A stretch of DNA of 64,000 nt from Panagrolaimus kolymaensis (lineage: Eukaryota; Nematoda; Chromadorea; Rhabditida; Panagrolaimidae). Below, piece after piece: positions 1 through 11,415 of this stretch (within the stretch, counting starts at the first letter, position 1; each line of letters begins with the position of its first letter). Where the stretch lies: the NCBI GenBank assembly GCA_028622995.1, contig JAJQJQ010000026.1, positions 1,054,001 through 1,118,000 of the forward strand. Reading direction: 5' to 3'. Below the pieces are notes generated by a model. It saw only the letters and a program-made list of their open reading frames with translations, ran no database searches and was not told where the DNA came from. Made by a program: the position numbers and the translations under genes.

Positions 1-2348
1 CTGTGAATGAATTAGAAGCATTCCATGATTATTTATACGGAATTTTACTAGAATGTTTTGATCTTCAACGATTTCCAGCTAATGCCAGTCCAAATAATAG
101 CTGCCCATTTTATCATATTTATCCAAGATTTATTAAATATTCTGGTGAAGAAAAGCGAATGCTTTCAATGTCCGTGGTATTAAATGCCCTTCGACATAGT
201 CTAACTCCTTTGCCATTAGGAAACATTGTTGAAAAAAGTGTTGAAAAAAAGCTTATCGTTCATCCAGAAAAAGTAAATTCAATAATTTTTTTAAATAGTA
301 AAATACTTATTTTATTTTAGCGTCCAAAAGCTCTTCGAGTTGATGAATGCATAAATTCAAAAAATAAACAAAAATATGCAACACTTTATCATCGAACCGT
401 TTTGCCTTCAGGTGTATTAAATTTTAATGATCCAATGATAAAATCGTTGATGGATAAAAATGGTCGAGGGTAAATATTATTAAAAAAATTTAAATTAAGG
501 TTCTTAATAAATTGTTTTTAGAAAATCAGCTCGTTCAGTTAAAATTCCATTCTCTGCTGAAGGATTTTATAATACTGGTTTATTTCCTGATGTAACTGTT
601 CATGCTTTAATGCTTTTAACTTCAATATCTCAAATTCGTTATCGCTTTTCTATTTGTCATTTTGAAGAAATTATTCTTGGTTTTGCTTTCAAAGTAACTA
701 TTTTTTTTGTCAAATAACTAACAATATTTATAATTTTTAGAACCCAATTCTCTTAGAATTAGCTTTTATGCATCCAAGTTATAAAGCAAGTTTTGGAACA
801 AATGCAAGCCATTGTAGAACAACAATGTCAAATTGTGGTTATTTTGATTTTTCTGCAAAACCTAAAAAGACCGCGCGTCGCCGAGGATTTGAAACTTTAA
901 TGGATGCAATGAATTTACTTTTAACTGATTTTTCTAAAGAAACTAAAGCCAATTTTATTTTTGATAATGAACGATTAGAATTTTTGGGGGATGCTGTGAT
1001 TGGTTTTATTGTCACAGTTAGATTATTTTATCTTTTTCCCCATTCGAATGAAGGCTTTTTTGCTTCATGTCGTTCTTGTTTGGTTCGAAATGAAACATTT
1101 GCATATTTTGCTCATTGGTTGGGCCTCAATGATTATCTTTTAATTTCTCATGTTTCTGATCCCAATAATCAAATGGATATAAATCATGCATTAGCAAATT
1201 CATTTGAAGCTTTAATGGGTGCATTATTTTTGGATGCTGGAATAAGTTTAGTGGATCAAGTGTTTTCTGATATAATTTCAAAAGCGGATATGGACGATTC
1301 AAGTTTTCTCGAATTATGGACCAATCCACCAAATTATATTTTAAAGGAAGATTTTCCACTTGGTGATCGACATATTATTGAACATTATCCATATTTGCAA
1401 GAATTAACAACCCTTGAAGATTCACTAGGAATTTATTTTCATCACATTCGAATCCTTGCTCGTGCATTCACAAAAAGAGGAAGTGGAGATAATTTCTTAA
1501 CTGAGTTAGTTTGTTTACCATTTTTTTCTATCACCTTTAATTTTTGAATTTTTTTTAGAGGAGATAATCAAACCCTTGAATTCTTGGGTGATAGTGTGCT
1601 ACAATTAATGGCCACCAATCAACTTTATCGAATGTTTCCATACCATAACGAAGGAAATCTATCCATTTTGAGAAGTTGTCTTGTTAGTAACAACACTCAA
1701 TCTTTAATTTGCGATGATTTGGGACTTGAAAAATATTTATTAGATATTCAAAATGAAACACCTGAGTCCGTTGGAGAAATTCGAAAAGACAAAGCCGATT
1801 TGTTGGAAGCACTTATTGGAGCAATTTTTATTGACTCTGGATTTGATACGTGCCAAGCTTTTTGTGACGTTTGTTATTTTCCTCGATTGAAAAACTTTAT
1901 TATTTCTCAAAGTTGGAATGATCCAAAATCTTTGCTTCAACAATGTTGTTTGCTTTTACGAAATGAAGCTAAAGAAACCCCACATGTTCCTCGATACAGA
2001 ATTGTACAAAAATTGGGTCCAACTAATGCAAGGGAATATGTTACTGCAGTTTTTATCAAGTAAAATCTTAATTTAAACTTTATTTTCTAATGACTAAACA
2101 ATTTTTTTAGTGACAAAAGATTGGCATCGGGTTATGGTAATAGTGTACGTGAAGCAGAGATGGATGCAGCAGCACAAGCCCTTTTGACCCATTCGGATCT
2201 CTTTCCAGCATCATTTATGGCTATGTCATTGTTTGCTCTTTGTAATGAGAAAAAAGCTGTAGAAGAAGCTGTAGAGAGTGTTGAACCTAAACATTCGAAA
2301 GAAGAACTAGTATCAGAAGTTGAAGAAGATATGGAGGAAGATATTTGA
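1..2348 (+). CDS. drsh-1: Drosha RNase III, 3' part (5' end outside window)
   Basis: Nuclear RNase III that cuts primary microRNA hairpins together with Pasha/DGCR8. Exons read 1-272, 321-469, 522-693, 741-1504, 1559-2059 and 2111-2348, all in phase, giving about 697 residues of the C-terminal half. In order one sees the central platform region, RNase IIIa (ERLEFLGDAV signature near 970-1000, then FEALMGA), RNase IIIb (TLEFLGDSVLQL at about 1575-1610, then LLEALIGAIF) and a short double-stranded-RNA-binding domain ending in ASGYGNSVREAEMDAAAQAL. The acidic signature residues of both catalytic domains are present, so the enzyme looks active. An acidic tail (EEDMEEDI) precedes the stop. The gene is convergent with the next one. 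The N-terminal part lies upstream of the window. Tandem RNase III plus dsRBD without helicase or PAZ separates it from Dicer. Confidence 0.93.
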
Positions 2349-2399
2349 AATTCCTTTAAATAAGATTGTAAAACATTGCATTTTTTGATTTAAAAGTTT

Positions 2400-2405
2400 A
2401 ATAAA
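2400..2405 (+). terminator. poly(A) signal of Drosha
   Basis: An AATAAA hexamer lies 52 bases past the Drosha stop codon, the usual distance for a short nematode 3' UTR. Confidence 0.5.
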
Positions 2406-2519
2406 ATTTGCTTTAAAAATATATTAAATAGTAACATTTATTTTTTTCCACCCGTAAAAAAACATTTTCCAAAAAACAAATAACAAAAATATCAGATATA
2501 AGTAATATTATGAAATTGA

Positions 2520-3914
2520 TTAAATATTTTTTGCTGGACTAGTTGGAGGTGTAAAATAAAGATTGTTGTCTTCGTCTTCATCGCTATCAGAATCATCAAT
2601 TCCATGGAAAGTTACACAAATGCTTAATTTTTCCATAGATTTACTCAATGGATTATCAGAATTAAATTGAAGTTTATCTTTGTAAAGTGCACGCTTATTA
2701 TTTGGAATAAGCATTCCACTTAAATTAGAAAAGAATACAAAGAAATTTTGAGAATCTGCAAGGCGAATAGCAAAATTGGATAAATGATCCCGAAGAGTGA
2801 TGGTGTCTTGAGATTTTTTAAATTCAGCTGACCAAATTTTATAAAATGATACTGCCGTTTCTTTTTGTCCAAATACACCTACAGAAGCATAAGGCACAAA
2901 TAAAGAATTTACTCCATCCATGGAAGAAGGAATATAAGGCACATTGGCTCCTCCAACATCTTTAGATACTCGAATACTTGCATTTCCATCTGAAGTACGA
3001 CCAGAAAAAAAGGAACAAGGCATGTTTTTAAAATAAAGTTGCTTTTGATTTGCAGGAACAGAAGCAAATGGAAATCTTGATGTTATGGATATGAAAGGCA
3101 TATCCGCATCATTTTCCTCTTTATAAAGAGTTACACAATAAAGTTGAGATGGGTGTCGTAAACTATCAAATATTCTTCCACATTTAGCTGTATGCTTTCC
3201 TGCATCATGACATTGAATATATGAAACTTGCTTTTCATCAGGTAATTGAGCTTCAGGAAATGAAGATAAAAACATGACTAATTTAAGAAAACCATTTCGA
3301 GCTGCCCACATCATCGGTGATCGACCACTCATTTTATCTGGAGTATTCAAAAATTTATCAACTAAAGTGGCACTGGTTTCTTCAACATTTGCATGAGTTT
3401 GATAAATATTTGAAATATACTGCAAATCTTTTACACGCTTCATAATTTCCATTGCAATAAAAAGATTATCATATCTTGCACAAATATGAAGGGCATTATA
3501 ACGGCAACCATTATGAAGAATCGAAGGTTGATCAATGGACATATCAATAAAATAATGGGGATTTAAATTCATTAATTCCACAGCTTCATGATTCTTTTTA
3601 TTTTCAATTAGTTTCAAAAATTTGCTATGTTCTTGTGGGCGAACTTTGGAATATGGTGAACGATATCCATCTTCATTTTTTGTAATAGGTCCGGGAGTTG
3701 CTAATTTAGATACAGGGTTTTCAATAAAAAACTTTTCACCTTCTTCTAAACTTTGAAATGCTTGAAATCGGCCACCACTTTCACGAAGTTCTGGAGTTCC
3801 AAGATGTTTTCGAGCTTCTTGCAAACTATGTGTATAAATAACGTTTGGGGAAGCATTGGAATAAACAGCATATATAGGAGTAGAAGATTTTGTGGGAGTT
3901 TTTAAATGATCCAT
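2520..3914 (-). CDS. ANKLE2-like ankyrin protein, single exon
   Basis: A 464-residue open frame without introns. Residues about 14-62 (PIYAVYSNASPNVIYTHSL onward) look like the viroplasmin-like fold found in ANKLE2 and RNase H1; residues about 130-215 hold ankyrin-type helices (YNALHICARYDNLFIAMEIM; GRSPMMWAARNGFLKLVMFL). This pairing matches ANKLE2/LEM-4, which guides dephosphorylation of BAF during nuclear envelope reassembly (family knowledge). No LEM domain is visible at the N terminus, although human ANKLE2 starts with one. The start ATG is only two bases after a TTTTTAG 3' splice consensus on the same strand, so either a spliced leader joins here or an upstream exon exists that I could not find. 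The C terminus is acidic (DDSDSDEDEDNN). Function by homology is moderately secure; the missing LEM domain is the oddity. Confidence 0.78.
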   Translation of the reverse strand: MDHLKTPTKSSTPIYAVYSNASPNVIYTHSLQEARKHLGTPELRESGGRFQAFQSLEEGEKFFIENPVSKLATPGPITKNEDGYRSPYSKVRPQEHSKFLKLIENKKNHEAVELMNLNPHYFIDMSIDQPSILHNGCRYNALHICARYDNLFIAMEIMKRVKDLQYISNIYQTHANVEETSATLVDKFLNTPDKMSGRSPMMWAARNGFLKLVMFLSSFPEAQLPDEKQVSYIQCHDAGKHTAKCGRIFDSLRHPSQLYCVTLYKEENDADMPFISITSRFPFASVPANQKQLYFKNMPCSFFSGRTSDGNASIRVSKDVGGANVPYIPSSMDGVNSLFVPYASVGVFGQKETAVSFYKIWSAEFKKSQDTITLRDHLSNFAIRLADSQNFFVFFSNLSGMLIPNNKRALYKDKLQFNSDNPLSKSMEKLSICVTFHGIDDSDSDEDEDNNLYFTPPTSPAKNI

Positions 3915-4626
3915 GGCTAAAAAGTCAAGCTAAAAATTAATATAAACTTCGAGGAAAAAATATAATAATACACGGCGATAAAAAAATTGTAAATTTCATA
4001 AAAATGCAAACATTTTCTTTAAAAAAATGATTCAATTGTTACTTAACGATGAGAAGGAAACGCCAAAAATGCGGGTTGTTGAGTCATCATACTTTTGAGA
4101 ATGAAAAGACGGCTCGAGTTGTTTTGTTTCTTAATTTTTTTGTAAATAAAAAAAACCTTACAATTTTTTTATAATTATTTAAAATATCCGATAATTACAA
4201 TAAAAAAATAAAAACTTTGATAAATTAAATTTTGACAATTTATTATTTAGCTGAAGTAAGGCATTCAACAAATCCTAAAAATCACATTTTTCTATAGTTA
4301 TTGATTTCCAGAAAAATTAAAACAAAAAGAATTCCAAAGGATCGGTGGGTGGATGGATGATCATTGCTTGCGGATAAAATGACTAAAAAAAGTCAAGCTT
4401 CTTTCCAAGCTCTTTTGTTGTTACAAAGAAATGTTTTGTTGTCGTTGTCGGGAGTGAGCGCCCACTTATGTATAACTAACTTCCTTGATCATTGTGTATT
4501 TTTTTGTTGTTGCTTTAACTGAGACTTTTACATTCTCATTCATCTCACAAAAGCTTTTGTATTCTTTTTTTTCTTCTTGTGTCATTTTTTTTACTCTTGT
4601 CGAAGAGAGAGAGAGCTTCTTTTGTT
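3915..4626. other. intergenic, divergent promoters
   Basis: About 0.7 kb between the ANKLE2-like gene and the channel gene, which are transcribed away from each other. It is AT-rich with T and A runs. A GAGAGAGAG run lies at about 4604-4613 just ahead of the channel start. No coding region or RNA gene is evident. Confidence 0.5.
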
Positions 4627-7600
4627 ATGAATTTCCATGGGTTTAATAATAACTTTATTTTTATATTAATTTTAATATTTAATTTTGCAAATTCTTTTGT
4701 CAAAGCTTCTCGAGAAGAAAGCGATTTATATAATGATTTATTAAGAGAATATTATCCATATGAACGACCAGTCGAACATTCGAGAGATAATGTCACGGTT
4801 TATGTTGGACTTATCCTTCAACAAATTGTGGATGTCGTAAGTCAAAGAAGATTTTGATTTTTAAATTTTTTTTATTCAAAACAATATTTTTATTTTTTTA
4901 ATAGGATGAAAAAAATCAAGAAGTTGAAGTTAATGCTTGGCTTAAAATGGTAATAAAAAACAAATGACGTAAAAAATATTTTTTTTAACAATAAAAATAT
5001 TTTTAAGACTTGGTTCGATTATAAACTTCATTGGGACCCTTTAAAATATGGTGGGATTACAGAAGTTAGGTTTCGACGTAATCAAGTATGGACTCCAGGT
5101 GTTGTTTTTTTTAAATTTTATTCTTACAGCATAAATTTAATGTACGCATTTTTTTAACAGATGTTTTGCTGTATAATTCGGTTGCAGAAGAATTTGATAG
5201 CTTATATTCGGCTAATGTACTGGTATATTCTAATGGCCTTGCAACGTGGATACCACCAGGTATGTGTTTCTTTATTTTGTTTTTTTGTTTATTTGTAAGC
5301 CCAATTTTTTTCGAAATTGAAATTTTATAAATTTTATAAACTACGTAAAGCCACCGCTTTCACAATTGTTGTTAGACCACAATGCTTGGGATTTAATAAT
5401 GCTCCAATAGTTTTCCAGTTAGTGGGGAAGCATTTTTTCTTCCGATTCTTCTAACTTCAATGTTTTCCAGTTTTAGTGGTTTTCAAAAAACACGAAAAGC
5501 TGAAAAGCAGCTTTTGTGGGGTTTTTATCATATTTTTGCTTCCATAAACATCATTTTTGTCTCTATATTTTAATAATTTAACTATTTTTTTGTGTTTCTT
5601 CCCAAATAATTCCTTTTGAAATCCGCCTTCATTTTTTGTTGCTGACTCATAGTTAGTTATTTTTCGTTCACTCTTTTAAAAATTGACAAAAGGTAGCAAA
5701 AAAAATAAGAGAAAAAAGGGTTACTGTCATTATTTTGTCATAGATTTAAATTAATAACTTTGCAACCTCATATTTTTTTTTTCATTGATGATGCTTTGAG
5801 TTAATTTGCACGTTTTTTGTTACATCGTTTTTTATTTCCGGTGAGATTTCAGTTCTTTTATTTTCTTACTAAAGAACTTTCATGAAAAATATCCATTAAC
5901 TAAATTATTACTATGTTGCGATTTATATTCTGATTTCTTCTAAAGCACAAATTATAATATTGTATGTTAGTGCTAGACGATGGTGCCCTTGCTAAATTCC
6001 ACATGATTTATAATTTTCTGTTTTTTATCCTTTTATAAAAGTCATCATGACTTTTATGTACAGTTAGTTACATCTTACAATTTTAGACCAGGTTTTTTTG
6101 AACATGAACTTACGTCGTCATTCATTGATAGTGGCGCTAGACCAATTGTATTTATGATTATTGGGTACTGAATGAATATTTTTTCTTTTGACGTCATAGT
6201 TCAGTTATTTGGTATGTAAAATACAACAAAAAGTAAAGTAGTAAATTTAAAAAGGAATGATAAAAAAAGATGAGAATGACTTAAATTTTTTATAAAATAA
6301 AGCGGAGGAGGATATAATTAATTAATTGATGAAGAGTTATATTTTGAGCTAAATTAATTCATTTAAAAAAATTAAATTTCTTGCAAGATGTTTTTTTATT
6401 TCATAATTAATTGTAGTCGTCGTCGTCATCGGTGTGTGATTTGTGGTTCTACGTAGTTTTTTTTTGGCTGATGATTTCCTTTTGTTGATGCTGCTACTAA
6501 AACCATTTATACAAAATTATAAAATAATAATAAAAATAATAATAGAAATAATTTTGAATTTCCAAACACATCACTCCTTTTGCTTGCTTGCCTTGTGTTT
6601 TTTTCTTTTTTTTTAAAACGGGAAATGATGATAGAATTTTTAAGCAATTTTCAAATTGAGTGCTAAAATTCACATTGCATGGTTTCCATTTGATAGTCAA
6701 ATATGTCAATTAAAAGTAAGTCAAATATGAAAAAAGCTGTTTCAACGGAAACACAAGAAAAAAAATTTGCAAAAAGGATTAATTTAATTGTAGTTTTTTT
6801 AGTTTGGCTGTTGGTCTTATGATGGTTCAAAAGTTGAATTAAGATTGGATGAAAATGGTTTCGACCTTTCAACTTATATACCAAATGGAGAATGGGATAT
6901 TAAACGTATAAATATTATTTTTTTTTGCTTTCACTTTTCACCTTTCTTTTCTCGAATTTGAATTAAATTAAAATTATACTTTTAGTTATTTTTATTCTTA
7001 AATTGAATCATTTCCTACTTTTTTTCCTTTCCTTTCAACTTTTTTTTTCATTTTTCAGGTGTCCACGCGGAAAGACATATTCAATTTTATAAATGCTGCG
7101 TTGAACCATATTTTGACGTAATATTTAGTTTTGAAATTCAACGTAAAACTATGTTTTATGGTTTTAATTTAATTATACCATGTATTGCAATTACACTTTT
7201 AACAATTATTGGGTTTACATATCCTGCAGAAGCAGGAGAAAAAATGTCCATACGTGCGTTTTTTAATTGTTGTAAAAACAATCCCCGGAAAAATTTGTTA
7301 GCTCTTCTTTGTTTTTTCCCTTTACATTCTTGCTTCTTTCTTTCCTCAAAATCTTTTTTACTACTTTAATTTTTGAACCTTTCAATATTTTAAACACTGA
7401 TTTTTAATACAAAAAAAGAAGTTATTTCACCTTTTTTTTATCTCTTTTTAGAGATTATGGTTGTTTTTTTAGAGGTTAGGTCTGTTGAAAAATATTATTA
7501 CTATCTTTTTAGAAATCAATGTTCTCCTTTCTATTTGTATTTTTCAAAATTACGTTTCGGAAATGTCTCCACCAACATCCGAATCAGTTCCTTTCTTAGG

Positions 7601-8300
7601 TAAGTAAGTAATTATTACAAAAAATATATACAAAGTGATGCACAAAGAGGAAAACAAAATAATTATATATTTTTGTTTTTAAAACGTAATTTTTAAGGTA
7701 CGTATTTTTTGTGCACAATTTTGACTGTTATGTTATCCGTTATTGGTACGGTGGTTATTGTGAATTTACATAATCGAACTGCAAAAACTCATAAAATGGG
7801 TTCCAAGGTAAAGAGCTAGGTTACGGTAATTTAATAATAATTTCGCAAAAATTGCAGATGATCAAAGTATTCCTTCAAAAAATGCCATGGCTTTTATTTA
7901 TGAGATCTCCACAAAAAAGGCATAAATTGAAAGAGCATATTTTTGATGTGCCGGATAAGCTTAAAAAGCCCCAAGAAACGCTGAAACAACTTGTCATAAA
8001 CCGAGAAAACCTTCCGGTTAAAAAGCTTGTACAACTTCTCATTTTAGAAAGAATTCTTGATGACGTTAAGGTGGGAGAGGCATTTCTTCTTTTATAAAGT
8101 CAAAAGGATAAAAATATTTTGGTATTTATTTTTTGTTTTTTTAGTTAATCAACAGTATATCTAAAAATGAATTTGAAGATGAAATAGAAGCTCGAGAATG
8201 GCAATATATGGGAATAGTGTTTGATCGAATTGCACTATATGCTTGTGCTTCATTTGTTTGTATTTCCACTATTGCTTTGTTTTTATCTGCTGCCATATAG
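4627..8300 (+). CDS. nicotinic-receptor-like ligand-gated ion channel subunit (alpha type)
   Basis: Pentameric channel subunit of the plasma membrane. Exons: 4627-4836, 4905-4949, 5008-5098, 5161-5259, 6645-6715, 6803-6905, 7059-7253, 7513-7599, 7698-7807, 7858-8070, 8145-8300; all phases agree, giving 459 residues. A signal peptide (MNFHGFNNNFIFILILIF) is followed by the ligand-binding domain with WLKMTWFDYKLHWDP and VWTPDVLLYNSV. The vicinal cysteine pair YKCC (C219-C220) marks an alpha-type subunit. M1 is about residues 238-260, M2 (EKMSIQINVLLSICIF) about 271-295 with Leu at 9', M3 about 302-326, M4 about 434-457. The Cys-loop is odd: residue 155 is Ala where the first Cys belongs (A-x13-C169), and an extra Cys occurs at 175 (FGCW). 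Intron 4 is 1.39 kb. Ligand cannot be deduced; the subfamily was not assigned. Confidence 0.9.
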
Positions 8301-9359
8301 GTTTAAAAATTAGAGTATTCAAATGACGATCTTCTTATTTTTTGCACGTTAGATAAAAAAAATAAACAAATAATATTTTTTTAATCTTTTGTTTTGTTAT
8401 TATTTTACAAATTTTATTTTATAATTACTATTTTTTGTATTGGTTGGAGAAAAACAATAGATAGTTTAGTTAGTTGGCTAGATGGTCTCATCCATTTATT
8501 TTGAGGGGTATGAGAAAAAAGGAATAATACTTTAATCGTTCCTTTCCGGTCTTACTTATTTTTATTTTTTGTAAAAAGAAAATGAAAGATATAAGTAACC
8601 TTATCTCGATGTGTAATTTTGTCAAAGCTTTAGTTTAAGTGTTTTTTTTTCTTTGGTTGCTGTATTTTCTCTCTTACTTTCTACAAGAATTAGCTAACCT
8701 TAAATTTTTTTATTTAAATCCTATATTTATTTCTTACCTTTTATTGCCCATTTATTAATTTTCTTTTTCTTCTTGTAACCCTATAATAATTATGCTTTAA
8801 AATATAAAAAAAGAGGCGTGCCATTTTTCTTTATATAATGCAAAAAAAGACTCAACTCAATTGTAGAAAAAAAGAAAGCTTGAACACGAAGAAATGTCAC
8901 ACCCTTCTTTTCACCCATTCCTTATTGGCCCAAAATAATTATTTGACCATCATCAAAAAATGTTTATGAATAAATAAAAAAAAGACATAAACCTTTCTCT
9001 TTTTTTTTTTGATGTATAAAATATTCATCAAAAAAAAGTTATTTTTATTCCCTAATATTTTTTTTTGGTTTTTCTTTTTCTTCTTTGATCCTTGTAACCT
9101 CGTGCAAGATTTTTTTGGCGGTGTTTTTCGCGTGCTTGTGATGCTATAATAAGTCCATTGTTTTTTAAACTCAGTTGTCGAGAACTGATCCAATCCCATA
9201 TCCACCACCAATTAACTATCCCATAACATTTTTTTAATGATTTTCTTTATCGCTTTTTGATTTTTTTTATTTGCTTCTCATTTTTTTCCAACCTAATTAA
9301 CCGATATATTTTTTTAACAGTTATCCTTCCTCTTCCACCACAAATAATAAAAAATAATA
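8301..9359. other. intergenic, AT-rich
   Basis: About 1.06 kb of homopolymer-rich sequence between two genes on the same strand. The reverse-strand open frame at 8939-9211 is lysine-rich low-complexity translation and is not supported as a gene. Confidence 0.5.
8361..8366 (+). terminator. poly(A) signal of channel gene
   Basis: AATAAA hexamer about 60 bases past the stop codon of the channel subunit gene. Confidence 0.45.
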
Positions 9360-11188
9360 ATGTCAACTTCATATGGATTTATTTTAATTTTAGTTGCAAT
9401 ATTTCAACTTTTTATCATTATTAGAGCGCAACAAGAAAATGATATTACATCACCCGAAAATAATGTTTTGAGAGATGTTGAAGGAACAGATTATGAATTG
9501 CCTCCCGTTGTAACATCAGATGACGAAAGTTTAACTGATCAAATATGTGGTACACATCCATTAAAAACTATAGTCAAAAAAATAGAAAATACACGTAAGT
9601 TGTTATTTAAGTTTTTAGTTTTTATTCATAAAAAAAAGTTTTACAACAAACACCCATATTTATCGAGAAAAATAATTTGAAAATTATAAAGTTGGATAAG
9701 GCTTTTTCTTTCTTTTACGTATTCGTAAATCATAATTGTTAAGTTTTCTTATTTAAAGTAAAATATAAAAAATACGATAGCTCTAAGATTGTAAAAAAAA
9801 GTCTTTTTTATTTTTATTTTTTTTTATTTTTAAAATTTATGGTTTTCGAAATAATCGGAATTGAGATGAGAATGATGACAATAGCAAATTATGTATGTGC
9901 TGTGCTGTATTTACAGTTAGTTAAAGGGCACGCCACAATATTTTTATTTTATTATTGGGAAAGCCATCTAAAATTGGAACCATAAAAGCAATAAAAAAAA
10001 ATTTCTCTGTAGTTTCTTTTTTTGGGAGATTGGGAGAAAAAAAATAGTGGAGCCCTTTTTCATCCGTATTTTATTTTATGACGCGTAATATAAAAAAATA
10101 TGAGGCAAGCAAGCTTATAAGGATTTTTACTATGCATACTGACGAATTTTTTTTTATATTTCCGCAAGATTGGAGTGACGCCGATTTGGAACATCGTCGA
10201 TTTTGTTTTTGTTGGAAACGTAGCAGTAAACCTTTTGATAGCCTTTTTTTTAGATTCTTTTCCTTTTTTTCTCGGATAAAATGTTTAGTTTAAAAAATAA
10301 CTCTTTTGATAAAAAAAATAAAAAAGGAACGACCAGAGCATTTTTTTTATTACGTATAAATGGAGTCAGATGCTTTTTATTGTCATCATCAATGAGCTAT
10401 AAAAAAAATTGTAGTGTAATGGTGGGGGATCAGAATCTTTAATAAATGCCGTTTTTTTTTTTTTTGCTACGTCTGCTTGGTTCTTTTTACATAAATTGCA
10501 AAAAAATAAATAAAGGAAGAGGAGGGCAACAACGTGCAATGCTTGATGCACTTGAATGAGTAAAATGTCAAATATTATTTTAAAGTGCGACGACGAGAAA
10601 CATAGTGATATATTTCCATTCCTCTTTCTTTTTTTTCTACTATCATTTATTACAACGACAAAATCGTAATCTTTTTTTTCTTCCGGAGCAAAAGGAAATA
10701 AAAAAGCGGCGCCAGAAGCAACAAAATACGAACTTTAAAAAAAACAAGCAAGCAAACTTATTTTTGACGTGTTTTTTGTTATTAACTAATTTAAAGATTA
10801 TATATATATTGCAAAGACCCTCTTTCTCACTCATTCCCTATGACATCGTTTCGCATCGGCAACCACGACCAATAAGCCCCAAAAATAGCTATAAAAAACA
10901 ACAAACGAGGGTGGTGGTTGGTAATAGTTGAGCATGGTTAAGCCTAATCCGTCATCCAAAAAAAAACGAAGAAGAAGAAATGATGACACAATGTTTTTCA
11001 AATTATTAAAGTTTAAAAATAAGCTAATATTTTTTATTCTTTCAGAACCTGATATGAATCAACAAGCCGTTATACGTCTTCTAGCTCTCATGCGACTAAG
11101 AGCGCCAAAAATGTGGAATTCATATCAACAAATGCTTGCAGCATATATGAATTGTAAAGTAATGTCTGCAGGTGGATCACTTGGATAA
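9360..11188 (+). CDS. small secreted protein, function unknown
   Basis: Two exons, 9360-9594 and 11046-11188, joined in phase (codon C|AA), give a 125-residue protein. It starts with a strong signal peptide (residues 1 to about 23, FILILVAIFQLFIIIRAQ). The mature part has an acidic stretch, then ICGTHPLKTIVKKIENT, and the second exon adds a helical segment rich in Met, Leu and Arg (AVIRLLALMRLRAPKMW) ending MSAGGSLG. There are only two cysteines, C62 of the CGTHP motif and one near the C terminus, so at most one disulfide. The single intron is 1451 bases, much longer than its neighbours. I do not recognise the family. The acceptor (TTTCAG) and donor (GTAAGT) are strong, which supports the model; transcript evidence would be needed to be sure. 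Confidence 0.6.
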
Positions 11189-11415
11189 AAAAAGTGAGGA
11201 AGAATATATCCAAACTTATAAAATAATGTCTTTATTTCTTTCTTGCAAAATATATATATTTAATAATTATGTAAACGTAAGAAGGAGGAACGACAAAAAT
11301 ACCTTATCTGTCTGTATGAAAATAAAAATTGTTTTTCATTTTGTGGTAATAAATTATTTGTGAATATTAAATAACTCTTCGGCTTTTTTTTTGTACTGTA
11401 AAAAACAAAATTTTT

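Noticed and set aside
8939..9211. 90-codon reverse open frame
   Set aside because: Poly-Lys translation of T runs; no partner exons.
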